Shown here one piece after another: positions 53,166-63,788 of a stretch of 64,000 bases of DNA. Both the position numbers and the translations under genes were made by a program. Source of the DNA: Coenobita brevimanus. Taxonomy: Eukaryota; Arthropoda; Malacostraca; Decapoda; Coenobitidae. Each line of letters opens with the position of its first letter. The first letter of the stretch is position 1. Under the pieces are notes generated by a model. That model searched no databases. It saw nothing but the letters and a program-made list of their open reading frames with translations, and was not told the origin of the DNA. The stretch spans positions 14,156,510-14,220,509 of the forward strand of contig CM064681.1 in assembly GCA_032717465.1 (NCBI GenBank). Reading direction: 5' to 3'.

Positions 53166-53503
53166 TTAATTCCCGTTGCTTTCCAACTCTCTGCTTTCTC
53201 TTGCACTACCGAGTCCTTGGCGGGTAATTCCAAAGCACTTTCTAATTCGATCAAGTGTCTGTTGACCTTATTAACATACTCCATGTCACTGACCACTTCT
53301 AGGTCTTCATTAGGATATAATTCATATGATTCCTGATTGTAAGACTCGATCTCAGCAAGGATCTTCTCAACCGTCACTTTCATACCTTTCATGTCATGAA
53401 CGGCTGCTGCATGTCCTATTAATTCTGTCAAGTTAGTGGTCAGTTTAGTGATAGCTCCCCTTTTGGCTGCTCTAAGCCTCCTTAAAGATTTTATTTTATC
53501 CAT
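53166..53503 (-). pseudogene. BEL/Pao-like gag N-terminus
   Basis: Starts MDKIKSLRRLRAAKRGAIT at 53503, followed by LTTNLTELIGHAAAVHDMKG and a helical acidic segment (VEKILAEIESYNQESYEL). BEL/Pao Gag proteins begin with a similar Arg/Lys-rich helix and coiled segment before DUF1759. Only about 112 codons remain before the junction near 53160. It would form the particle shell. Confidence 0.7.
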
Positions 53504-53764
53504 TTTTAACGATAGGCCAGTGTAAAAAATACAGGTTCTCTCTTCATAAATGATAGAAGATGACAGCAAATGCAAAATTTTAAGTTAAATGTAGTCTTTC
53601 CCGGGCAAAATCCAAATAAAATAAAATAAAACTAGACCGAAATTCTAAATTATATTTTTGACAAATAATTTTGTCACGCTCCCGTGAGGGTAGTATATTG
53701 GGCAGTCTTGGAGATCAAACTCTAAACCCCCTCACGAGCAGCTTGTTGCCCAAGAAAGCAATGC

Positions 53765-54304
53765 ACTCTATTCAAAAGACCATTAACACCCTTTTGCTGC
53801 CTGGTGCATCCAGGTGTACCTCATCCCATGATAGATCAGACTGATTCATCCCCATGAAGATAAACCGAGCCTTTCCGAAGGGAAAATTTCTCTTCAGATG
53901 CAGGTCAACTCCTTTTCTGGCCCGACTATACTCTTCATGTCATGCTTCGGGGGTTTGTCCTTTTCTCGAGGCTGACAATGAAACAGTGGCCCCCTGTCTT
54001 ATCCTCAATTTCCTTACCCAAGGCTTCTGTATCGAGAGACGTTCCCCCTGATGATTAGGATAGTCAAGTCTGGCCTGTATGTTTTGAGATCCTGGTACTC
54101 TTTACTGTTTCTTATTGTGCTGACCTTGGCACCAGGCACGCCAAACTTCCGGACATAAAAGGCTGGACCATCATCTGGATACTGCACTGGACTACTTAGT
54201 AGGAATCTCTGGACATATGAATGCCCAAAGAAGGCTACTTTCTTTAAAGGGAATGGATAACCTACTGGGGAGGGTTCAAACCCTACCCCGACACTTCCCC
54301 CCAA
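53765..54304 (-). pseudogene. SGNH-hydrolase-like domain
   Basis: The minus frame from 54304 reads VAFFGHSYVQRF (block I, nucleophile Ser in G-H-S), KFGVPGAKVSTIRN (block II Gly) and RPDLTILIIRGNV (block III; the family consensus is GxND, so Gly and Asp are changed). After a frameshift near 54030 it continues TGGHCFIVSLEKRT, then KGVDLHLKRNFPFGKARFIF, and DEVHLDAPG near 53824-53800, the D-x-x-H of block V. All SGNH blocks are thus present in order in about 180 residues. Esterase domains are known in some CR1-type LINE ORF1s. Here it lies between a BEL/Pao-type primer site and gag. Confidence 0.7.
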
Positions 54305-54424
54305 CCATGAGCAGTCTCTCCTGGTGCCCCACGCAGCATATGGTTGATCGCCAGTACAGCAACAAACAATGTTCTCACTTTTACACCCACAATAACTCCC
54401 TATTAATTACCACTAGATATATCG

Positions 54425-54442
54425 ATCCTGGTCACGGCACCA
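54425..54442 (-). promoter_or_regulatory. BEL/Pao-type primer-binding site
   Basis: On the minus strand TGGTGCCGTGACCAGGAT, five bases after the candidate LTR end. TGGTGCCGTGACC is a common opening after BEL/Pao LTRs. Confidence 0.6.
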
Positions 54443-54447
54443 ATTTA

Positions 54448-54891
54448 TGATAGTTATTATCACTGTAGGTGGTCTTAATTACTAACGTAAAGCGGAATAA
54501 CAACTCATCATTATGTATGTGGAAATGGCGTTTTGATCAGTACTCAGTATAAATATTTTAAGGCCTAATAAATATGCTGAGTACTTAGATGTGGTGTTGA
54601 TGGTATACTAAAGTGGCAGAATGATGATTGAAGCTGATTGTGGGAGAAAGTTCGAAACACGTATGTTAACTGTCTGGTGGCAGAGAGAGAACTGAGCAGC
54701 TTCGAGCAACTTCGTGAGAAAAGTAAACTAAACTCATCATTAATGAATGTATAAATGTGCTGTTTATTTTGCATGACCATATTTATCTCTAGTGATAAAT
54801 ACCTTACCCAAAATTCAGTATATAACAATAATTTATTTACAAAGAAATGTGCTGTAGTGGGCGGGAATTGCAAACCCGAAATCCTACGACA
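54448..54891 (-). repeat. Candidate LTR of the second BEL/Pao-like element
   Basis: Bounded by TGTCGTAGG (minus strand, at 54891) and AACTATCA (at 54448), giving a TG...CA unit of 444 bases. There is no second copy in the window, so the limits rest on the adjacent primer site and the end dinucleotides only. Confidence 0.45.
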
Positions 54892-55010
54892 ACCAGAGTG
54901 AAAACACTCACAAAACACTAAGTTACTTGATTTAATTAATATTCGACACCATATTTGAGCAAAGTTAGTTCTGAACCATTTGATACTGCATAAGGTGTTG
55001 ACCCTAAGCT

Positions 55011-56240
55011 TTGGCGTCGGAGATACCTGGCCCCAGTGATTTTTCTGCTTATGATATTGGTGAGCAAGCCAGAATTAAGCTGAGGGAACTAGAAGTGCAA
55101 GCTAAAATGAGAGAGCTAGAGTCGCATGCTAAAATGAGAGAACTGGAATTACAAGCTCAAATGAGACAAAAGGAAATGAATCATGAGTTTAGAGTGAAGC
55201 ACCCTGATATTTCACCTGCCAGGGAATCTTTTGATGTTGCTAGGAACATAAAGCTAGTAACTCCCTTTAATGAGCAAGATGTCACTAAGTACTTCCATAT
55301 GTTTGAAAAGGTGGCAGGTCATCTTTCTTGGCCAAAAGATTCTTGAGCAGTACTGCTGCAGAGTGTTTTAAAAGGAAAGGCTCAAGAGGCTTGTATTTCT
55401 TTATTAGTTGATCAAAGTGCTATGTTTAAAAGGAGCCATTCTCAAAGCATATGAACTCGTGCCAGAGGCATATAGGCTTAAAGTTAGATCTACCTTTAAC
55501 CCGTGGATTGCAAGCCGCAGTTCAGGCTGGGTAGCGTCACGTTGCGAGCCACAGCTCATGCTGTGCTGGCTGTGCATCACTCCTAGCTACTCCATCTCTA
55601 CGCAAACTTGCGCATAACACTACGCAAAGACGGAGAGAGAGATTTTTTTCTTTTCACCAGATGATGCCGTGGATGTTTATCTTCAAGTATATAATAAAAA
55701 CTAAGACAAAATCTTTTTTTTCCTTCGTTTTTTGCACAGCACGGGGTGGGATAAAAAAAAAAAAAGGGTAATTGCGCAATCCACAGGTCAAACAGAAAGA
55801 TCTAACTCATGTGGAATATGCTAGAGTACTCAAAGACTTATTTGATCAATGGTTACATTCTAAAAGAGTTGACAATTTCCCTGAACTGACAGAATTAATG
55901 ATCTCGGGGAACTTCACTGGTAACATAGATAGGGATGTTGCTACACACCTAGTAGAGAATTTAGATAACCTAGCTGAGGCTGCTGTTGTAGCAGATAATT
56001 ACAATATAATTTATAAGCATGAACGCTAGCCTCAGCCATTTGGTAAGGGTAGGGGAGTGAACCAACCAGTTTTTGTGAACCCTTCTCTGGCATAGGCAAG
56101 TTAATAGCAAGTGACAATACTCCAGAGCATGTTAGTTCCACAAAAGTAAGTGAGGACAGTGTTGCCAGAGGGTCAAGAATAAGTGTCAGATTTTGCCCGT
56201 ATTGCCAGAAAACGGGGCACTTGGAGGATTGGTGCTGGAA
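55011..56240 (+). pseudogene. G3 gag
   Basis: The frame opens with TTG in place of an ATG at 55011 (then ASEIPGPSDF). A helical stretch with ten-residue repeats follows (LEVQAKMRELESHAKMREL), then SFDVARNIKLVTPFNEQDVT and KYFHMFEKVAGHLSWPKDS, the counterpart of G1 gag. Breaks: a stop at about 55344, a shift near 55410, the MITE at 55500-55787, and a stop at 56027. After the MITE come VKQKDLTHVEYARVLKDLFD and LVENLDNLAEAAVVADNY. A CCHC knuckle (CPYCQKTGHLEDWC) is at about 56194-56235 in another frame. Confidence 0.85.
55500..55787. mobile_element. 288-base MITE in G3 gag, piggyBac-like ends
   Basis: Inverted ends CCCGTGGATTGC (55500-55511) and GCAATCCACAGG (55776-55787) differ at one position. 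Flanks are TTAA (55496-55499) and TCAA (55788-55791), a TTAA duplication with one change. Removing it restores the gag frame (…STF then KQKDLTHVEYA), the same spacing as in G1. No coding capacity. Confidence 0.8.
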
Positions 56241-56399
56241 AAAATAAGGAAAAAGTTCCAGTGTGAAACCTGTTACTTTGGTAAACTCTTTGGGATCTTT
56301 TGCCACCAACAGAGAGCAGCCACCCACAGATATTGTTAGCAGTAGTCAGACACCCCCCCAGCAGTGCATATTGTTGATAAGGCCAGAGCGTAGCAGTCA

Positions 56400-56682
56400 G
56401 TGGTTGATAGGCAGACTCCTGTAGAGCCACTGTTAGACACTAATAAGACTGGAGCAGAGAAGCTGTCAGGATCAAGTGAGAGTGGTAATAGGACTCCATC
56501 AGAGTGTCCTACCCCAAGCAGTACACAATGTGACTCCTTCCCAGTTCATTTATTTGCTAACTTCATATCTAAGGGGTTAGTTCCACCTAATGGAAAAGGT
56601 GGTAAGGAAGTCCCTATACTTAGAGACACAGGAGCTTCACAGTCACTAATGTTGAAGGAGATTGTTGATGTAGCTGACCCTC
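56400..56682 (+). pseudogene. G3 protease, N-terminal part
   Basis: The frame holds FPVHLFANFISKGLVPP, then PILRDTGASQSLMLKEIVD with an intact D-T-G. It breaks at the LINE A copy 2 insertion (56683), in the middle of VADP. The continuation is at 63789. Confidence 0.85.
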
Positions 56683-56778
56683 AGAAGCTCGGAATGAATG
56701 AAAGAAAATGTGACACGGCGGCGCAACAGCAGGTATCATATGCCATCGAACACAAACATTAGAAGAAAGTAAAAATAT

Positions 56779-59700
56779 TTAAAAGAACGATGAAAAGCAA
56801 AAGAAAAAGCGATGCATAAAACAAACCAACAGAATAAAAGAAACAATCAAAACTAAAAACATGGTGATAAGATAGAGGTTAAAACTAAAACCATAATCAC
56901 TGCAAACACTAAAATATGGTAAAACCCTACAGCTTGTGGAGAAGGCCAGAACCAGCACAAAGGAGAAGGTGCCTTCCCCCATAGCACAAGCCTCTTCCCC
57001 AAGCACCAAGCAGAGAAGGTACGATCCGTTGCTGGCTTGGCACCTGGAAAAGTACCGCCGACGAAGGTCTCCAAAACTGTGACTTTCGACAAGAAGATGA
57101 TGCACAGTCAAAGGAACCAGACAATCATCACAGTAGGGAGGGGGCGCCCTCTCCATCAAAAAATCGTGAGTCAGCCTAGTGTGGCCAATTCAGAGATGGG
57201 CCAAAGCTGTTTCCCACTGTCGGGACAGTCCCACATACCCCTCATAGCCCAGGTTCCAACGAATGTTGCGGAGTTTGTTCATCCTTGCTGCATCCCACCT
57301 CCTCTGCCAGCAGAAACAGGCAGCCTCCACAGTGGCTGCACATAAATTCTCGAATGGGACACAGTAATGAGGAGAGGAAGGGCGAGAGGCAGCAGCTCTA
57401 GCCAAAGAGTCAGCACACTCATTGCCCATGACCCTAAAATGTGCAGGGACCCAACACAGTTGTACAGAGTTTCCTCACCTACATAATATGAAGAGCCACT
57501 CCAAGATAGACAGATCTAGGGGATGTGATGGGAAGCCACAAGAAAAAGCTTGTAGGGCACTGGCTGAGTCACTAAAAATGGTAAAAGAAACTGGAGGAAT
57601 ACTAAAAATCAATTCAACCGCAACTAAAATGGCAGTAAGTTAAGTAAAAACAGATGCAGAAGGAGGAAGACTCCCACCACGGCTAAAATCACGAAAAATG
57701 ACACCAAAGCCTGTCCCTACACGAGATTTGGAGCCATCAGTATATACATGGATCGAGTCACTGTGAGCAGAGGCATGTTATAAAATATAAGATAAAGCTG
57801 CCTTTGAGGAAAGAGAGGCCTTACTCTCATGGAAGTAATCACATGGTTGTACCTCTGGGAGAAGCCAAGGAGCCACTCGGGGGACACGCATAGGTCAAAC
57901 AGGGGAGGACTGGACACCCAACTCTCTCATGGCAGCCCTCGCTCTGTACCCAAACGGGTGTGGATAGCGAGGGTGTCATAAAAGGAGAGAAGAGCGACCT
58001 CAGAGACAGCCTTACAACTCAGTGAGGCCAGAAGGCGGTGAAGGCAGTGCCAACACTGCACCATCAAGGACTGCTGGTGGAGACCCAATGGCGATTCATT
58101 TGCATCAACCAGCAGACTTTCTATTGGGGAAGACTGGAAAGCCCCAGTCGACAGACGAATCCCAGCATGGTGGACCAAATTTAGTGGCCGCAGCCATGCC
58201 TCAGTAGCAGAAGAGTATATCACACACCCATAGTCCAGCTTGCTCCTTACTAAGGCACGGTAGAGTCGGAGCAAGATGGTTCTGTCATTGCCCCAAGACA
58301 AGTGAGATAGGGTCCACAGGAGAGACAGGGCACGGAGACATGACAGTCATAATGAATGTGTACGAGGTTCCCACGTAAATTTTCTGTCAAAAATAAGGTC
58401 AAGAAACCTTGTCTCATCCACACATTGCACCCTGTGGCCATATAACTGAAGGTCTGCGTCAGGGTGAATACTTCTCAAGCAGCAGAAATACAAGGCCACC
58501 ATCTATGCTGCGGAGAAATGGAAGCCGTGCATGGTGGCCCATGCGACGTTCAGCCACAGACATTTGGGAAGCAGCATACCATAGGGTTACATCATCGACA
58601 GACAGTGAGGCCGACACCCCATCTGTAATAGAGGACACAATACCGTCCAATGCTATGGCAAAAAGGGTCACACTAAGGGCACTTCCTTGGGGCACCCCTT
58701 CCTCCTAAGGGTATGAAGGAGACAGGGTGACGCCAACCCTAACCCTGAATGAATGGTCATGCAGAGAATTTTATAAATAGGGGTAGCTTGCCATGTAAAC
58801 CAAAAGAATGGAGTTGTTGGAAGATACCAAACCGCCATGTAGTAACATATGTCTTTTACGCACACCTGATGCTGCTGCCTAGCAAAAGCATCACATGCTG
58901 CAGCCTCAAAACAGACTAGTGCATCTGTTGTTGAGCTACGTTTTCGAAAACCAGACTGACACGGAGAGACACATTCATTCCTTTCTAGGAACTACATTAG
59001 GCACGTGTTGACCATTTTCTCAAATAAGTTACATGAGCAAGATGTTAAGGCAATTGGCCGATACTCCAGGGGACTGTAACCTACCTTCTCCGGCTTCTGG
59101 AATGGCAGGACAATAGCCTCATGCCAATAGGAGGGAAGAGAAGATTCCTTCCAGATTCTATTAAAAAGGCTGAGGAGAAAAGACAAAGCATCATCATTCA
59201 GGTGCAGAAGCATTGCATAGGTGTCTCCCTGACTGACTGCCACAATTGCAGATGCAGAAATATCTGCCACAGCTGCAGGGTCACCAACTGGCTCACCATT
59301 AGACATCAGCACGGGGGGACCTGCCTTGAGTGAATTAGCCCGAAATCTTTTGCACCCTCTTCCACACCTGAGACACTGGCTTCTTTGAGTTTACAGATGA
59401 CACATAAACCCTCCAAGAGTCTTGCCTAGCTTGTTTCAGTATCTGACAAGCCTTAGCCTGAGCCCTTCTGAACTCAACAAGATTTTGCTGTGTCCTGCAT
59501 CTACAATAACAGGGGAAAGTTAACTTCTTAGCACATACAGCTACACTGCAATCCTTATTCCACTATGGTACAGGTTGATAGCGATATGTGCCAGAGGTTT
59601 CAAGAACAGCATGCAGGGCAGCAGAATGTAGAACGGAGGTAATGAAAGAAACAGCCTCATCAATATGCGGAAAGTCTTCAACTGAAGCATTAACAGAAAT

Positions 59701-60417
59701 CAGAGAAGAGGAAAAGGACCGGTCTGCCTTATCCACTCTCCATCTCAGTAGACGAGGGCAAGGACTAGATACTGCTGCAGTAAGGAGGATGGGAAAATGA
59801 TCACTTCCATGGAGATCCTCCATAACCTCCCAAGTAAAGTCCAGGAGACAGTCAGGAGAGCAGATAGAAAGGTCAATTGCAGTAAATGAACCTGTTTGGG
59901 GGTGAAAATGTGTAAACGCCCCAGTACTGAACAGGCAAGATCCTCATCCTCCAATAAGGATGCCAACAAACTCCAACGTTGGTTAACAAGACAGTCACCC
60001 CACAAGGGGTGGCGACCATTAAAGTCCCCCAGGAAAAGAAAGGGCGTAGGTAACTTGCCACGAAGGTTTTCAAGTTCCACCCTACTGACTGCTGTGTTGG
60101 GTGGTAAATAAATGGAACAACTGTATACCAGCGGTGGGCATACAACTGCATAGCAACACCCTGGAGGTCAGACTGAAGGTGGACTGGCCGATAAAGGATG
60201 TCAGCTCTCACCAAAACAGCACTACCTTCTACAGGACCTTGGGTTGGTGCTGACTACAAAGCATTGTACCCAGGTGGTGCATGGGGAGTGGCAAACCCTA
60301 CAAGAGTTTCCTGGAGACACATGCGCATAGGGGTCCGCAGCTCCTCCCAATTACCACACAGCCCTCGACAATTCCATTGTAGTATACTGGCTGAGATTGC
60401 CATAGTACACATAGTGA
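56779..60417 (-). pseudogene. LINE A copy 2 ORF2: endonuclease, RT and RNase H
   Basis: Endonuclease pieces: MAISASILQWNCRGLCGNWE (near 60400), MCLQETLVGFA, FLFLGDFNGRHPLWGD (near 60030) and MEDLHGSDHFPIL (59823). RT pieces: RPIALTSCSCNLFEKMV (near 59040) and MPQGSALSVTLFAIALDGIV (58695), with the active site SVDDVTLW (near 58590), where Tyr is Ser. The C-terminal domain is near 58300-57930. RNase H: FSDSASAL (near 57565), keeping the Asp that copy 1 lost, then GNECADSLARAA (57425). The end has CDDCLVPLTVHHLLVE (57130). Many shifts and stops. Confidence 0.85.
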
Positions 60418-61395
60418 AGGAAGAATCAGGATGAGGGGCGAGACAACCTTGTCCCCTCAGCAGGTTTAGATTGATGCTTATGAGAGCCCTTTGGAGGTGC
60501 TTGCCCAGCACCAAGAACCTGCACCCTCTGTCTAACATCCGAAGGCAAATGTGAGGATGAGGAAGTAAGTTTTACAACATTCTTTCTTGGAATGGGCATA
60601 CCAGTTTGTTTGGAAGGCGGCTTGGGGGTCGTCTTTGGAGATGTAGAATGGCCAATGCTCCCACCAGAATGCTCCCACCAGAAGCCCCAGAAGTGGAAGT
60701 AGAGTTCACAGGACACGAATCTTTTGAGGAGGCCATCCCATGCTTCAGATTTGAAGCACCAACAAGCTGTCCAACAACATCCCCAGGTGGGGATGGGACC
60801 GGAGGTGAACCTGCAGTTTCAGATGTCACCTGGCTAGATCCCTCAGCCTGCTGGGCAGAAGGAATAGGAGAGGTGTCGACAGAAGGGTCGGCAACAGAGA
60901 CCTTAGGTGGCTGGTCTTCATACTCAGACTCTGACAAACAACAGTGACGTCTGCCAGGTACATGTAGAGCCTTGGGCATACTGGGTAGGACAGGAAGAGT
61001 CCAGTCAATGTGGACATCTGCCACCACCACAGGAGTGTGCAAGCCGTCAGCCTCCGGAGTGGGGGCGGAAACAGTCTGAGTAGGGAGTGGGCAAGGTTCA
61101 TTTTCACAAACAATATGAATGGCGGGGACAGCATCCTACAAAGTACTAGATGATGAAGTGGGCACTGGATTGGGTCGAGGCCATCTCGGAGATATAGGGC
61201 GGTGCACTGGCATTACAGAAAGGACAGAAGCATAAGTAACACTGGGCCGGAAGAAGCGAGTCTGGGCTGTCTTCTTAGCCGAGAGAAACGAAACCTTCTC
61301 AAGTATTTGAACTGACAAAATCTCCTTTTCAAAGCAGTAGCGAGGACAACTTTTAGAAGATACAGCATGAGGGCCCCCACTGTGATAGTATTTAA

Positions 61396-62445
61396 CCCGA
61401 GGCATCCCGTTGACGTATGGGCACGTCGCAACGTATTGTAACAGCTAGTTCCATCAATGTAGCAGTACGTTGCACAATTGCAAGGTTCATAATTTGCACA
61501 ATTTTCAATGATTGCGCATGATTTTTGGTACGTATACATGGGACACCTTCCTCTACAACAGCATTTCTTAACCTTTTCCGACCTCAGCACCCCCCTTATA
61601 ATAAGGTCTCAGTCCAGCACCTCTCTACATCTGGTTACTGGGACTGCAGCTGCTACACTACTGCAGGGTTAAAGTAAAGTGAAGTACTGCCTGACAGTTT
61701 ATTTTGTACTGTCTCAAAAAAAAAAAAAAAAAATCAAAGATGCCAATAATAAACAAATCCAGTAAGAAAAATTATAATGCAGCATTTTCCAGCACCCTCT
61801 AAAATTGATTTCAGCACCCCCTGGGGGTGCTAGCAGCCCAGGTTAAGAAACGCTGCTCTACAAGATGCCAGGCGGGGACAATGCCTTATCACGCATGACC
61901 TCCCCCCCCTGCATGCCATTGTTTCGGCAATTCACCTATTATCAGCGACCTGGCCAATAAAGACATTCAGGGCCAGAGTGATTCCCCAATCGATGACAAT
62001 GTGGAGGACAAAGTTTACGTAGCATTAGAGGAAGAAACAGTCAGAAATGATGATCAGGTAATGTCGCCAAAAAAGGTCAGGTATGTTGATGTGTTAGTGA
62101 GTGAACCAATGCTCATATTGCCTATATTACTGTATGAAAACCAATATAGTCTCAGACTACATATAAATTCGTACCAAATAAATAAATAAATACCGTTTAT
62201 GAGTGGTGTGGAATAGTTACCCTCCCATAGAACTCGTTTTCTTTGGAGCCAGCCTGATAGATAACCCAGGAAGGTAAGGAGTACTGCTAGCTGTATCGAG
62301 TATTTTAAACCTCAGGTGAGCGATTTCTCTATGAATTTTCGATGTTTCTCACCAAAATTGGAGGTTTGAGCAAAAAAAAAAAAAATCCAAAATTGGTCGG
62401 GACTGGGGGGAGTCAGTGGTGGAAAATCGGTCGGGACATGACAGG
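61396..62445. mobile_element. piggyBac-like non-autonomous element in LINE A copy 2
   Basis: TTAA lies on both sides (61392-61395 and 62446-62449). The ends are CCCGAGGCATCCCG (61396-61409) and, on the complement of the other side, CCTGTCATGTCCCG, which agree at the outer and inner bases. With one TTAA kept, the LINE ORF1 frame is continuous across the site. Inside, a plus-strand frame (62001-62189) has an acidic start (MEDKVYVALEEETVRNDDQV) that could be a transposase N-terminus relic; the catalytic domain is absent. It hosts a hAT-type MITE. Confidence 0.75.
61559..61854. mobile_element. 296-base hAT-type MITE
   Basis: Inverted ends CAGCATTTCTTAACC (61559-61573) and GGTTAAGAAACGCTG (61840-61854) differ at one base. 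An exact 8-base duplication CTCTACAA flanks it (61551-61558 and 61855-61862). The 8-base duplication and CAG...CTG ends are hAT features. No coding capacity; internal A run at about 61714-61731. Confidence 0.88.
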
Positions 62446-63246
62446 TTAAGGTGTCCTGGACAGTCACCGATATGACTTGGTCTGCCACAGGAGATACAGA
62501 CACCAGGGAGGCCAGCCTGTGCACGGTGGCAAAAACGGCTAACGTGTCCACACCCCTGGCAGAGGAAGCAGCGCTTTGGGGATGGCACATATGGCTTCAC
62601 CAGTAACCATGCTAGTTTCATGGATTTAGGCAATGTCAATTTGTCAAATGTCAAGAACAATGTTGAAGTCAGGGTCAGAATCCCATCTATCTATTTCTGA
62701 AGGTGCTCAGCCTTTACCACACCAAATGACTGCAGCCTCTCCAAGAGTCGCTCTGAGTATCGTAGGATGTCATGAGAGAAAATGACTTTTACTTTGGTTA
62801 AAAGTTCATTGAGGAACATAGGTAACTGCAGAGCCAGGAACAGAGGTCAGAGTTATTAGGCAGGAGTTCTCTTCTGGGAAGGACGCCTCAGTTAGAATAC
62901 TTCCATCCCCCTGGGATGAGATCTTGGGCTGTCTTCCAAGGGACGACAAGATAGCATGGTGTAATTCAAGGATATCAATATCAAGGACTGACCCTCCTAT
63001 GGAGGATTTTAACACCAGATATTTTGCATATGATGCAGGCACTGGCTCTTCTTTGCTCAGTCCCAGAGCTGTATCTACCCGACATGACCACCTCCCAGTC
63101 CCAGCTGAATGTTGGGGGAAAGGAGGATATTCACCAGGGGCCTGGTAAGGCTCTAAAGTGGCAATAAGGGAGTTTCCATGAACAGAGCTAGAGTTATCAA
63201 CGAAAGTTTGTTTATTGTCTGCCATATGCATCTTCAAAAACTTCAT

Positions 63247-63777
63247 TCCCCCACCCCTCTACCCACCATGGAGCCCAACAAGGGGAGGTCTTATGCCAGG
63301 GACAACACCACTGGCGACCCCAAAGGTAGCAGGAGTGTATACGTGGGTAACCACTGGGGGACCTGGGTGAGGGTGACTCCAGGACGATAGGAGCCACCAG
63401 GCCCCCCAGTGCCCCTAGCCAACACATGACCAGCCGATCAACCTGGTCGGGCCCAATCAGGCCGCCTGTCTAGCCAGAATAAGGACCAAAGAGGTGTATT
63501 GCTAGGTGCAGGCTGCATCGTAACCACCAGGACTCCCGTCTCCTAGCATTATGGGACGTCACACACGGCAAACAAGTAGGGAGGCAACAGTCCCGCCCTA
63601 GATGGCAAATGGGCAGGGACTAACATCAACAGCAGGCCTCCTCTACCAGTGATGTAGGGGGTGCTTGGTCAACGAGGCTGACAAATGCCGAACCCTACAA
63701 AGGTAGGCATGCCTCCAAAGTAGGTGACACGCTTCAAGCCCTGCCACCACATCAAGGTGACTCCCCACAGTGGGGCA
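63247..63777 (-). promoter_or_regulatory. 5' UTR of LINE A copy 2
   Basis: About 530 bases homologous to 33457-34058, including the CCATGGAGCCCAACAAGG and CTACCAGTGATGTAGGGGGT words and the shared 5' terminus. Non-coding in both copies. Confidence 0.65.
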
Positions 63778-63788
63778 TAGCTGACCCT

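Larger units (their letters stand above)
53160..54891 (-). mobile_element. 5' part of a second BEL/Pao-like element
   Basis: On the minus strand: a candidate LTR (54891-54448), a BEL/Pao-type primer-binding site (54442-54425), an SGNH-hydrolase-like frame (54304-53765), and then the start of a BEL/Pao-type gag (53503-53166). The gag is cut off at about 53160 by a LINE C fragment. A stretch at 53640-53760, with AATTTTGTCACG resembling an LTR end, leaves open that the gag and the SGNH frame come from two joined elements. Confidence 0.6.
60430..63246 (-). pseudogene. LINE A copy 2 ORF1, split by a transposon
   Basis: N-terminal piece 63246-62806 (TLEPYQAPGEYPPFP, SSLGRQPKISSQGDGSIL). Next come 62660-62449, with knuckles CFLCQGCGHVSRFC and CISCGRPSHIGDC. 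The piggyBac-like element interrupts at 62445-61396, and the frame resumes at 61391 with YYHSGGPHAVSSKSCPRYCF, which matches the third knuckle of copy 1 with its first Cys pair altered. The Ser/Pro-rich C-terminal part runs to about 60430 in several frames. It would bind LINE RNA. Confidence 0.8.
56683..63777 (-). mobile_element. LINE A copy 2, with a nested piggyBac-like element
   Basis: A second, more diverged copy of LINE A (compare 27825-34058), 7.1 kb including a 1050-base insertion at 61396-62445. Both ends are defined by the 11-base duplication TAGCTGACCCT. The 3' end has a TTCATTCATTC-type tail instead of poly(A). It has 5' UTR, ORF1 and ORF2 in the same order as copy 1, with many frame breaks. 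Confidence 0.9.

Noticed and set aside
53087..54304. A host esterase gene
   Set aside because: There is no intron structure or continuous frame, and the flanks carry LTR-element signals, so an element-borne domain is the simpler reading.
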